Shown in pieces: positions 1 through 6,965 of a stretch of 9,673 nt of DNA. The DNA lies in assembly GCA_019894875.1 (NCBI GenBank), contig JAGXNR010000100.1, positions 1-9,673 of the forward strand, given 5' to 3'. The notes beneath the pieces were generated by a model. That model was not told where the DNA came from and ran no database searches. It was given only the letters and a program-made list of their open reading frames with translations. Positions within the stretch are counted from its first letter, which is position 1. Every line of letters begins with the position of its first letter. The translations under genes were made by a program, and so were the position numbers. The DNA is from Promethearchaeota archaeon (GTDB lineage Archaea; Asgardarchaeota; Lokiarchaeia; Sigynarchaeales; SOKP01).

Positions 1-144
1 CTTGATATATGTGCTCAATATGAAAAAAAAGTAGTCTTAACTGGAAGAGATACTGGGGGAACTGGCAAGGAATATGCAAAATATATAATGGAAACACTTC
101 AAGATCCTGCTCTTGAAAAAAAATGGAATAGCTATCAAAAATAA
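1..144 (+). CDS. C-terminal end of an unidentified protein (5' end outside window)
   Basis: Frame 1 is open from the first base to a TAA at 142-144, giving 47 residues. The only internal ATG (88-90) is too late to be a start, so the gene begins upstream of the window. The tail contains a glycine/threonine-rich stretch, TGRDTGGTGKEY, followed by a short amphipathic helix and a lysine-rich end (KKWNSYQK). I do not recognise the family. The Gly-rich turn could belong to an alpha/beta enzyme, but that is only an impression. Codon use and AT content resemble the downstream genes. It is followed by an AT-only hairpin (162-182) that may mark the end of the transcript. Confidence 0.7.
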   Translation, partial: LDICAQYEKKVVLTGRDTGGTGKEYAKYIMETLQDPALEKKWNSYQK

Positions 145-161
145 AAACAATATTATTTTAT

Positions 162-182
162 AATATAAAAATTTTTTATATT
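162..182 (+). terminator. AT-only hairpin after the first gene, possible terminator
   Basis: AATATAAAA (162-170) and TTTTATATT (174-182) are perfect 9-base inverted arms around a 3-base loop. The site lies 18 bases after the stop of the partial gene and includes a run of six T (172-177). Archaeal termination depends mainly on T-rich tracts, so the T run may matter more than the stem. The all-AT stem would be weak and could arise by chance. Confidence 0.35.
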
Positions 183-244
183 CTTTATACTAGGATTTAG
201 TCTTGTTCATTAATTTTAAATAGAAGAAAAAATATTTCATAATG

Positions 245-266
245 GACATGTAAATATTTGACATAT
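245..266 (+). promoter_or_regulatory. Candidate PadR operator 1, upstream of padR
   Basis: The site reads GACATGT, eight bases, GACATAT. It contains the inverted pair ATGT (248-251) and ACAT (261-264) separated by nine bases. Known PadR-family operators have ATGT-N8-ACAT, so the half-sites fit and the spacing differs by one. The same element occurs at 910-931 upstream of the ABC operon. It ends four bases before the TATA-like box of padR, so a bound protein would cover the BRE region and could block TBP/TFB loading. This is a candidate site inferred from sequence only. Confidence 0.55.
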
Positions 267-270
267 ATTG

Positions 271-280
271 AAATATTAAA
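271..280 (+). promoter_or_regulatory. TATA-like box of padR, leaderless spacing
   Basis: AAATATTAAA is centred about 26 bases before the ATG at 301, the usual distance between an archaeal TATA box and the transcription start. Transcription would therefore begin at or next to the start codon. No Shine-Dalgarno sequence lies before the ATG, which agrees with a leaderless mRNA. The first eight bases, AAATATTA, recur at 934-941 next to the second operator copy. Confidence 0.5.
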
Positions 281-300
281 TTACTCGAACCTTGTGAAGA

Positions 301-846
301 ATGAGCATAGATAAATTTGTTGAAAGCATTGAAAATTCAATGAAGAGTGGTTATGTCAGTATGCTAATTTTATTAGCTCTTGAAAAACAACCGGCTAATG
401 GCTACAAATTAATGAAAATGATATCTGAGGATACTTTTGGAGAATGGCGACCAACTAACTCAACGATGTATCCATATCTTTCTAACCTTACAAGCAGAGG
501 ATTAATTCAATACAAAATGAAGAAAACAGGGCAAAGAGAAAGCAAAGAATATTTCCTCACGGCTAAAGGGAGAAAAATCTTAAAGATGTTGATAGAAAAA
601 CAGCAAGAAATGAATAATTCATTGTTAAGTATGATTTCAGTTGTTTTAGACGTCGATAGTCTCCCTAATAATCTACTGGACTTTTTTAGTCAATCATATC
701 GAGAGAATATTCTAATGAATAAGCCTAAAGAAGAAAAAATTGATGTACTTAGCAAAAGAATTGAGATATTAAATTTAATTTTAGAAATCTTCGGAAAGAA
801 TAAAGTTGAAATGGAAAAGGAATTAGAAAAACTCAAAAGTAATTAA
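301..846 (+). CDS. PadR-family winged-helix transcriptional regulator
   Basis: The protein has 181 residues, the usual size for a PadR protein with a C-terminal dimerisation region. Residues about 16-100 form the PadR winged helix: a leading GYVSMLILLAL helix, the NGYKLMKMI segment, then the recognition region TNSTMYPYLSNLTSRGLI with the hallmark YPxLxxL, and the wing ending in KEYFLTAKGRKIL. Residues about 140-180 are charged and helical and probably form the dimerising coiled coil. PadR proteins are cytoplasmic DNA-binding dimers, often repressors of efflux genes whose ligands release them from DNA. The ATG at 301 is chosen because a TATA-like box sits about 26 bases upstream and the wHTH is complete from there. 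The ABC operon follows in the same direction after 215 bases, and the same putative operator precedes both units, so autoregulation plus control of the transporter is likely. The ligand is unknown. Confidence 0.9.
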   Translation: MSIDKFVESIENSMKSGYVSMLILLALEKQPANGYKLMKMISEDTFGEWRPTNSTMYPYLSNLTSRGLIQYKMKKTGQRESKEYFLTAKGRKILKMLIEKQQEMNNSLLSMISVVLDVDSLPNNLLDFFSQSYRENILMNKPKEEKIDVLSKRIEILNLILEIFGKNKVEMEKELEKLKSN

Positions 847-885
847 AACAAAAGTTTCTTTAAATTGTAATTGCAAAATCAGAAA

Positions 886-893
886 TTTTTTTT
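886..893 (+). terminator. T8 tract after padR
   Basis: A run of eight T begins 40 bases after the padR stop, with no clear stem before it. An oligo-T tract alone can terminate transcription in archaea. Its position upstream of the second operator suggests that padR and the ABC operon are mainly separate transcripts. Confidence 0.4.
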
Positions 894-909
894 GTATAAT
901 TAATATTCC

Positions 910-931
910 GACATGTCGAAACTCGACATAT
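910..931 (+). promoter_or_regulatory. Candidate PadR operator 2, upstream of the ABC operon
   Basis: This is the second copy of GACATGT-N8-GACATAT. All 14 defined bases and the spacing match 245-266, while the eight middle bases differ. This copy has more symmetry: ATGTCGA (913-919) and TCGACAT (923-929) are perfect 7-base inverted arms around three bases, and CGACATGTCG (909-918) is a perfect 10-base palindrome overlapping them. The PadR-like half-sites are ATGT (913-916) and ACAT (926-929), nine bases apart. It lies two bases from the TATA-like AAATATTA. The likely binder is the adjacent PadR protein, but another regulator is possible. Confidence 0.6.
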
Positions 932-933
932 TT

Positions 934-941
934 AAATATTA
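934..941 (+). promoter_or_regulatory. TATA-like box of the ABC operon (operator-linked promoter)
   Basis: AAATATTA is identical to the octamer of the padR promoter (271-278) and sits at nearly the same distance from the operator copy (two bases against four). By the same spacing, transcription would start near 964, leaving a leader of about 98 bases before the ATG at 1062. A second TATA-like stretch at 1034-1048 could instead drive a nearly leaderless transcript. Confidence 0.4.
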
Positions 942-993
942 TAGATAATTTAATATTCTATTATCGATTGGTTCAATTTAACATTTTGAAATT

Positions 994-1005
994 TTGTTTA
1001 AACAA
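994..1005 (+). repeat. 12-base perfect palindrome in the ABC operon leader
   Basis: TTGTTTAAACAA is a perfect palindrome between the operator-linked promoter and the permease start. It could be a second protein-binding site or a chance feature of AT-rich DNA. It is unlike the GACAT half-sites. Confidence 0.25.
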
Positions 1006-1033
1006 TCTTTAAATGGAATATCTTTAATTATAA

Positions 1034-1048
1034 TTTTATAAAAATATA
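1034..1048 (+). promoter_or_regulatory. Alternative TATA-like box close to the permease start
   Basis: The AT-rich stretch TTTTATAAAAATATA lies about 14-28 bases before the ATG at 1062, so it could place transcription close to the start codon. It is not linked to an operator copy. AT-rich background makes such boxes common, so the call is weak. Confidence 0.25.
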
Positions 1049-1061
1049 GAGTAATAGGAAC

Positions 1062-4000
1062 ATGGGTGTAATACTAAAACTTGCTTTTCGTAATATGTTA
1101 AGACGTAAGCTTCGTTATATTCTTACTACTATCACACTTGTTATTAGCGTTGCTTTGTTTGGTGGGGTTTTGATCGTATCAGATTCATTTAATGTAATGA
1201 TGTTAGATACTATGGATGATCAATTAGGTAGCGCGGACATCTTAATTAGATCTGCTAATAGTACTGACGGTTGGTTTGACCCAGATGAAATAAACAGTGA
1301 AATAGAAGATATAAGTCATATTGAATCAACTGCTTACCGTATTTCAGGTTTCAATGTTTTTATTAGTGCTACTGATAGTGGAAACCAAGTAGAAAATAGC
1401 ACAAGAACAGGACTATATGGAATTGATCATCAAGATATAGATGAACGAGAATTAGGGGGGAAGCCTTTTATCTTAGATTCAGTGAGTAATGCCGATACAA
1501 TTGAAGAATTCCTTGAATATACCCATGAAGATACTGGAGATAAAGTAATAGTTATTTCAGAATCACTTAAAATTCAACTAGGAAAAGATCTTAAAGCGAA
1601 TGATAGTGTTTGGATTCTACCAAATGAGGGAGAACTTCTGGGTTATGACCCTCTATATACAGGTACATGGCTTGAATATACTGTTGTTGCTGTAATACGA
1701 GATATTGGAGAAGGCAAAGATTTTGATCCAGAAAATCCTTCAGAGGCTACAATGATGTTTGGAGGAGGAGGAGGGGGACTAGGTATATTTGTAAATATAA
1801 ATAATGTTCATGAACTAGTGGATGGTACAGAAAATCATACTGGTGAATATAATCTAGGTGTTGTAGGTGTTGATGATATATATAGTGTAGCTTCCGTAGT
1901 CGAGAAAATTGAAAAAATTTTAGAGGATCTTAATGATGAGAGAGATTGGAAAGTTAACGACTTGAAATCAGATAATTTAGAGATGATAGCTACTACAATG
2001 GGTACAATGGAGACTCTTTTTCTAATTTTTGGTTTAATCTCATTAATCCTCTCAATTATACTAATGATGAATATTTTTAACATTATTAAAAAAGAACAAG
2101 AATATGAAACAGGCATGTTCCAAGCAATAGGAGCATCTAAATCTGAAACATTTAAATTGTTTTTAACCCAAGGCACAGTTATGGGGGTACTTGGAGCAAC
2201 AGTAGGAACAGTATTTTCCTATTTTATATCTTATGTTATTTTTTCAGTCACATTACAAGCAATTCAAAGTATTGCCTCTCAATTCGGAGGACTTACTATT
2301 TCAAATTTTGAAATTGTTTTATATCCTGTAACTCTATTAACAACATTTGTAATCGGATTAATCTCTTGTATTGTTGCATCACTATATCCTAGTTGGAAAG
2401 CAAGCCGCAAACCTATTATTGAATGTTTAAATCCTATTGAGGAAAGATCTAAAAGAGTGAAAAAACACTATTGGAAAAGGATAGTATTCTTTATTTTAGG
2501 GGGTTTACTTATTTTCTCAGGGGTTTGGCTTATGCTTTTCGCTCCTGATACTACATTGGAATTTGGAGCAAGCACAGGATCAATGCCAGGGATGGATCAG
2601 GGAATGATAGTTTCAATGTTTGCGCCCATATTAATCTTATTTGGGATTATTTGGCTACTTGTATTGAGTATGAAACCGTTAAACAAGGCTTTTGTGTTTC
2701 TGTTTTCTCCTTATTTACGGAAAACAAAACTTTTAACTGAAAAGAATATATTAAGACATCGAAAAAGAACATCCCTTACATTCGTAATGATTGCCTTAAC
2801 AACGAGTTTTCTTATAGGGATGAGTGTAATGATGGATTCAATAAGAGCTGGTATTGGTACTACCATTAATGACTTTATGGGGGCTGATATTCGACTTTAT
2901 ACTTTTAATACGCCCAGATCTTTCGGAGAAGGTCTTCTTAATCAAACAGGAGTAGATGACGTAATGGGTGTAAGTCATCAAAATGCACAAATTCAAATAA
3001 ATAATGATTGGATTGGACATAGCTTACTTGATAGCGAATGGAATGAGTCTATAACCATGAATATAATAGATACAGCAAAAATTGCGAGTCATATGACTAA
3101 AACTTCTATAATTTCCCCTGCAACAATGACTCTTAATGAAATAATGGATAAACTCAAAATTCGTAATAATATCATAATTGAAAAAGAATTTGCTGATGAT
3201 TATAATATAAATGTTGGTGGTGATTTTCCTGTTAAATTTTCTTTAGGAACAACCTATGCTAACCTAACTGCTATACTTGATGGAGATGATTATAATGCAT
3301 ATGAAGATACATTTATAGTAAATATGACAGTCATAGCAATTGTTCAAGGCATTCAGGGATTTTCATCACTAGATCTCTTGGGAGCTCAGAGTGAAGGAAA
3401 AACTTATAATATGTTTATCTCATGGGAATCCTATGAAGAAATAGCAAATAAAAACCTACCTGGAGGGGGTACTGATATGGTTTTCAGACAATTAACTCAA
3501 ACTGGAAATCCTATGATGGATATAGTTCAACCAAATTGGTTTAACTTCTCTACTGTAGAATCAATTTTAAATGGTATGAGTGGGATTGATTATTATACCA
3601 CAAGAATGGATTATTATACACCTGTATTTAATGGTTCATCAATAACTTATGCAAGTTCGGTTACAGGGATTCATACAAATTCAACAGGTAACATTAAATC
3701 TGATTTGTACTTTGGAAATAATTATCTTGTAAACAAAAGTGTTGCATATAATGGATCTACAATGGAAGAACTACTCAATACAACAGAGAATGTATGTGTA
3801 GTAGATCAAAGCTTCTTAAATAATAATCCAACAATAGGGATTGGAGATAATATAACTATTTTTCCACAACAATTCAACTTGAAAAACATTTCAGCAGGAA
3901 CAATTCAATATTTCACTACAGCTATCCCTTACATTAATAATTTTTCATCTATTTCAGGAATTACATCAAATTTAAACGACTCTGATGATGTATACCTATC

Positions 4001-5249
4001 ATATGTAAGTGAACAAGAATGGCTTGCATTAAATATTACTGTGAATTTACTGCCTATTTACCTATATAAAACTATAAATGTAACTATAGAAACTTCAGTA
4101 AACAGTACTGTTGATTCTCTTGATTTGGAAGTACTTAATATTTATACAAATTCATTTGAAAAGCTAGGATCTATAAAAAATTTTATAGAAACTAACAACT
4201 CTTTTAATTTCGATTTAAACCATTATTATATTAATCAAACTGGTGATCTTAAACTAAGAATAGTTGGGTATAATTCCACATATAATAGTAATTATAATTT
4301 AACTATTGATAGTCTTAAGTTTGGAGTAGCTGAGTCAATTTTATCAACAATAACTCCAGCTTTATGGCCAAAATTTGAGATTATAGGAATTATCGAAGCA
4401 CCTACATTATATAATACAGAAAGATATAATTGGTATGCGGGATTTGAAATGGGTTCTGATGTGGGTGGAAATTCAATATACTTAAATTACGAAAAAACTA
4501 GAAATATCATCTATTCTGATTATAGAGGATCTGATTATTCTAATGATTTTGTAACCTCAGTATTAGTTCATTGCGATAATCCGGAAAATATTTCCGATTA
4601 TAAGAACTCTCTTTTTCAGGATTTATATTTCATAACTGGTAGATTTTGGTCAATTGTAGATCTTAAAACTTTCACACTTCAAATTAGAACTAATGTATAC
4701 GATTGGTTTTCATGGGTAGAACAAGGGGCACATGATGAAGATGTTTTAGAAGAACAAGTTAATTACATAGAAGATCGAGGTTACCTTATAATATTTGCTT
4801 TTACAAAATCATTTATGAGTTCTACCTTCAGAACGATGATTAATTTAATCGTTTTCATTACGAATGGTTTACTTATTTTTGCGATAGTAATTGCGATGAT
4901 TGGGTTAACGCTTCATAGTCTTCTTACAACAATGGCACGTAGAAGGGAAATAGGTATGCTCAGATCAATAGGATTAAGTAAAAAAGGTGTAATTCGTTCA
5001 ATATCAGGAGAAACATTAATTTTAGCACTTTTAGGTGTATTAACGGGTATCTTTGCTGGTTTAGTTCAAGGATCTTTGATGGTGGATGCTATGCCTACTG
5101 GGGGATTTCTCACAGTCACTTGGACAATTCCTTGGACAACTATTGGGATATTGGTAGCGACTGTTTTAATAACTGTAATTCTGAGTTCAAGATATCCCGC
5201 TAAATGGGCAGCAAACCTAAATATTATAGATGCTGTGAGAACAAGATAA
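1062..5249 (+). CDS. Giant FtsX/MacB-type ABC transporter permease, two FtsX modules in one chain
   Basis: The protein has 1395 residues and about ten predicted membrane helices: near 17-38, 316-342, 368-398, 416-442, 472-494, 514-537, 571-592, 1261-1288, 1314-1340 and 1352-1376. Residues 40-315 form a MacB-like extracellular domain followed by the first FtsX module. Residues 593-1260 form a second, much larger extracellular domain followed by the second module. Both modules carry the cytosolic coupling signature after their first helix: YETGMFQAIGASKSE (348-362) and RREIGMLRSIGLSKK (1294-1308). MacB/LolCE relatives move lipids, peptides or drugs, or transmit force across membranes. Most two-module relatives are much shorter; the excess lies in the second extracellular domain, which has 22 N-X-S/T sequons, 17 of them at residues 828-1081. 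A glycine run (234-239) lies in the first domain. The ATG at 1062 is the only reasonable start because an in-frame TAG stands five codons upstream. Its ATPases follow after 9 bases. The substrate is unknown. Confidence 0.88.
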   Translation: MGVILKLAFRNMLRRKLRYILTTITLVISVALFGGVLIVSDSFNVMMLDTMDDQLGSADILIRSANSTDGWFDPDEINSEIEDISHIESTAYRISGFNVFISATDSGNQVENSTRTGLYGIDHQDIDERELGGKPFILDSVSNADTIEEFLEYTHEDTGDKVIVISESLKIQLGKDLKANDSVWILPNEGELLGYDPLYTGTWLEYTVVAVIRDIGEGKDFDPENPSEATMMFGGGGGGLGIFVNINNVHELVDGTENHTGEYNLGVVGVDDIYSVASVVEKIEKILEDLNDERDWKVNDLKSDNLEMIATTMGTMETLFLIFGLISLILSIILMMNIFNIIKKEQEYETGMFQAIGASKSETFKLFLTQGTVMGVLGATVGTVFSYFISYVIFSVTLQAIQSIASQFGGLTISNFEIVLYPVTLLTTFVIGLISCIVASLYPSWKASRKPIIECLNPIEERSKRVKKHYWKRIVFFILGGLLIFSGVWLMLFAPDTTLEFGASTGSMPGMDQGMIVSMFAPILILFGIIWLLVLSMKPLNKAFVFLFSPYLRKTKLLTEKNILRHRKRTSLTFVMIALTTSFLIGMSVMMDSIRAGIGTTINDFMGADIRLYTFNTPRSFGEGLLNQTGVDDVMGVSHQNAQIQINNDWIGHSLLDSEWNESITMNIIDTAKIASHMTKTSIISPATMTLNEIMDKLKIRNNIIIEKEFADDYNINVGGDFPVKFSLGTTYANLTAILDGDDYNAYEDTFIVNMTVIAIVQGIQGFSSLDLLGAQSEGKTYNMFISWESYEEIANKNLPGGGTDMVFRQLTQTGNPMMDIVQPNWFNFSTVESILNGMSGIDYYTTRMDYYTPVFNGSSITYASSVTGIHTNSTGNIKSDLYFGNNYLVNKSVAYNGSTMEELLNTTENVCVVDQSFLNNNPTIGIGDNITIFPQQFNLKNISAGTIQYFTTAIPYINNFSSISGITSNLNDSDDVYLSYVSEQEWLALNITVNLLPIYLYKTINVTIETSVNSTVDSLDLEVLNIYTNSFEKLGSIKNFIETNNSFNFDLNHYYINQTGDLKLRIVGYNSTYNSNYNLTIDSLKFGVAESILSTITPALWPKFEIIGIIEAPTLYNTERYNWYAGFEMGSDVGGNSIYLNYEKTRNIIYSDYRGSDYSNDFVTSVLVHCDNPENISDYKNSLFQDLYFITGRFWSIVDLKTFTLQIRTNVYDWFSWVEQGAHDEDVLEEQVNYIEDRGYLIIFAFTKSFMSSTFRTMINLIVFITNGLLIFAIVIAMIGLTLHSLLTTMARRREIGMLRSIGLSKKGVIRSISGETLILALLGVLTGIFAGLVQGSLMVDAMPTGGFLTVTWTIPWTTIGILVATVLITVILSSRYPAKWAANLNIIDAVRTR

Positions 5250-5258
5250 ATAAAAAGG

Positions 5259-6053
5259 GTGTTAAAAATAACAAGATTGAACAAAGAAAAACGTTCTACA
5301 GCAAGGGCAGTTAGGATCGAACCTAATATCGTTCTAGAAGTGCAAGATCTTGTCAAAACTTATACCATTGGTAATTCAACAATTACTGCACTCAATAAAA
5401 TTAATCTTACAATTACTAAAGGTGAATTTGTCGCAATTGTGGGTCCCTCGGGATCTGGGAAAACAACGTTAATAAATTGCTTAGGTGCTCTTGATTTCCC
5501 AGATTCAGGGAAGATTATGTACAATGTTGATGCTAAAGGAATGGGTCTTGATCTTGCACATATGACCAACAAACAACACAAAAAAATGCGATTAAGAAAG
5601 ATTGGATTAATTTTCCAATTCTATAATCTTTTCCCAATTCTTACAGCATATGAGAATGTCGAGCTTCCAATGATATTAGATAAAAAGGATTCGGAGTTAC
5701 GAAAAGAAAAAGTTAAAAATCTTTTAAAAAGGATTGGATTAGAGGAACGAATGGGTCATCTACCGACACAGATGTCTGGTGGGGAACAACAAAGAGTCAC
5801 GATAGCTAGGGCTTTGGTTAACAATCCCCTTATTATTCTTGCTGACGAACCTACAGGTGAGCTCGATTCGGAAACAACCATAAATATTATGAAAATTTTC
5901 CTTGATTTAAAGAACACTGGGGAATCAATTTTAATGGTTACCCATAATAATAGAATAGCCGAAATAGCAGATAGGATTATAACTCTTACTGATGGGGAAT
6001 TTACTAATGAAAAAAAAGGAGGAAAACCAATTAATGAAATTTATAAATTCTAG
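5259..6053 (+). CDS. ABC transporter ATP-binding protein, LolD/MacB type (first of two)
   Basis: The 264-residue protein has every motif of an active nucleotide-binding domain: Walker A GPSGSGKTT (62-70), Q-loop Q120 in the stretch FQFYNLFPILTAYENVELP, signature MSGGEQQRV (172-180), Walker B LIILADEP with catalytic E197, D-loop TGELD (199-203) and H-loop H229. The QFYN-L-P and ENVELP segments place it with the LolD/MacB/FtsE ATPases that drive FtsX-fold permeases by pulling on their coupling helices from the cytosol. The GTG at 5259 gives a basic N-terminal extension of about 24 residues before the domain. A purine stretch (AAAAAGG) abuts it, and no ATG lies before the domain; TTG at 5277 is an alternative start. 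It begins 9 bases after the permease stop, so it is cotranscribed. It is clearly paralogous to the next gene. Confidence 0.9.
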   Translation: MLKITRLNKEKRSTARAVRIEPNIVLEVQDLVKTYTIGNSTITALNKINLTITKGEFVAIVGPSGSGKTTLINCLGALDFPDSGKIMYNVDAKGMGLDLAHMTNKQHKKMRLRKIGLIFQFYNLFPILTAYENVELPMILDKKDSELRKEKVKNLLKRIGLEERMGHLPTQMSGGEQQRVTIARALVNNPLIILADEPTGELDSETTINIMKIFLDLKNTGESILMVTHNNRIAEIADRIITLTDGEFTNEKKGGKPINEIYKF

Positions 6054-6066
6054 ATTGGGGATATAA
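6018..6066 (+). other. Consensus Shine-Dalgarno followed by a 10-codon ORF ahead of the second ATPase
   Basis: AGGAGG at 6018-6023 is the best Shine-Dalgarno match I see in the window. Ten bases after it, an ATG at 6034 opens a 10-codon frame (MKFINSRLGI) that overlaps the end of the first ATPase in another frame and stops at TAA 6064-6066. Only one codon separates that stop from the ATG at 6070, and both are in the same frame. Ribosomes loaded here could terminate and restart on the second ATPase. Alternatively, the AGGAGG is just the Gly-Gly codons of the first ATPase. Confidence 0.3.
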
Positions 6067-6069
6067 ATA

Positions 6070-6846
6070 ATGAGGAAAGCTAAAAAAGAGAGGGAAATTC
6101 AGTTTTTAAATTCAGTACTTCAAGAAGTAAAAGATTACGAAGTAATAAACCCTAGTACAATGATCCAAACTTTTAATTTAACTAAAGTTTATAATATTAC
6201 TGAAGGGATTGAAATTCATGCCTTAAATGATGTTAACATAGAAATTAAGAAAGGGGAATTTGTTTCAGTTATGGGACCGTCAGGTTCTGGAAAAACTACC
6301 CTTTTAAACATGATTGGAGCTCTTGATAATCCTACAAGTGGGATTGTATACATCAATAGAACAAATATAGCTCATATGAATGATAAACAACTCACAAATT
6401 TAAGACTTAAAGAAATAGGCTTCATTTTTCAGTTTTATAATTTAGTACCCGTTCTTTCAGCTTATGAAAATGTGGAACTTCCGATGCTTTTTGCAGGTAG
6501 AGCCAAACAAGAAATTGAACGAAATGTTAATAAATTTCTAAATCTTGTCGGTCTAAGTGAGAAGAAAGATTACCTTCCTTCAGAACTTTCAGGCGGGGAG
6601 CAGCAAAGAGTCGCAATTGCCCGAGCTTTGTGTAATGAACCTTCCATTTTAATAGCTGATGAACCAACGGGTGAACTTGATACTAAAATGGGTATGGAGA
6701 TAATTAAATTACTACGAGAGCTTAATGTAGAACTTAATCAAACTATATTGATGGTTACTCATGATCCGACGATCGGTGCTCTTGCTGAAAGAATGTTAAA
6801 AATGCGAGATGGAAAGATTATCGACACTGTAATCACTAATAATTAA
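6070..6846 (+). CDS. ABC transporter ATP-binding protein, LolD/MacB type (second of two)
   Basis: The 258-residue protein is a complete ATPase: Walker A GPSGSGKTT (69-77), Q-loop Q121 before FYNLVPVLSAYENVELP, canonical signature LSGGEQQRV (173-181), Walker B ILIADEP with E198, D-loop TGELD (200-204) and H-loop H231. It shares long motif blocks with the preceding ATPase but differs at its ends and in its signature (LSGGE against MSGGE), so the two are old paralogues rather than a recent duplication. The two probably form a heterodimer, each gripping one of the two FtsX modules of the permease. The ATG at 6070 follows a GGGG stretch (6057-6060) nine bases upstream. M31 (6160) is an alternative start that would remove a charged N-terminal extension. 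The gap to the first ATPase is 16 bases, and a T-rich tract follows the stop. Confidence 0.9.
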   Translation: MRKAKKEREIQFLNSVLQEVKDYEVINPSTMIQTFNLTKVYNITEGIEIHALNDVNIEIKKGEFVSVMGPSGSGKTTLLNMIGALDNPTSGIVYINRTNIAHMNDKQLTNLRLKEIGFIFQFYNLVPVLSAYENVELPMLFAGRAKQEIERNVNKFLNLVGLSEKKDYLPSELSGGEQQRVAIARALCNEPSILIADEPTGELDTKMGMEIIKLLRELNVELNQTILMVTHDPTIGALAERMLKMRDGKIIDTVITNN

Positions 6847-6880
6847 TTTTTATTTAAAAATATATAAAATTATTTCTAAT
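6847..6880 (+). terminator. T-rich end of the ABC operon
   Basis: The ABC operon is followed directly by TTTTT (6847-6851) and further A/T runs with no GC stem. This is compatible with archaeal T-tract termination. The next gene starts 119 bases after the stop, so a separate transcript is likely. The evidence is compositional only. Confidence 0.3.
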
Positions 6881-6965
6881 TAAATCTCACTTTTATAACC
6901 GATAAAATAAATAAGAGGGATTTTCTACCTAAATAAAGAAAGAATTAATTAATAAGACTGTTTTC

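Noticed and set aside
1835..2176. Open frame of 113 codons on the minus strand within the permease gene
   Set aside because: It lies opposite the conserved FtsX helix and coupling region, its translation resembles no family, and it has no promoter or start context. It is a shadow of the plus-strand gene.
5066..5581. Two minus-strand open frames (96 and 73 codons) over the permease end and the first ATPase
   Set aside because: They are antiparallel to conserved FtsX and Walker A coding sequence, which fixes the plus strand as the real gene.
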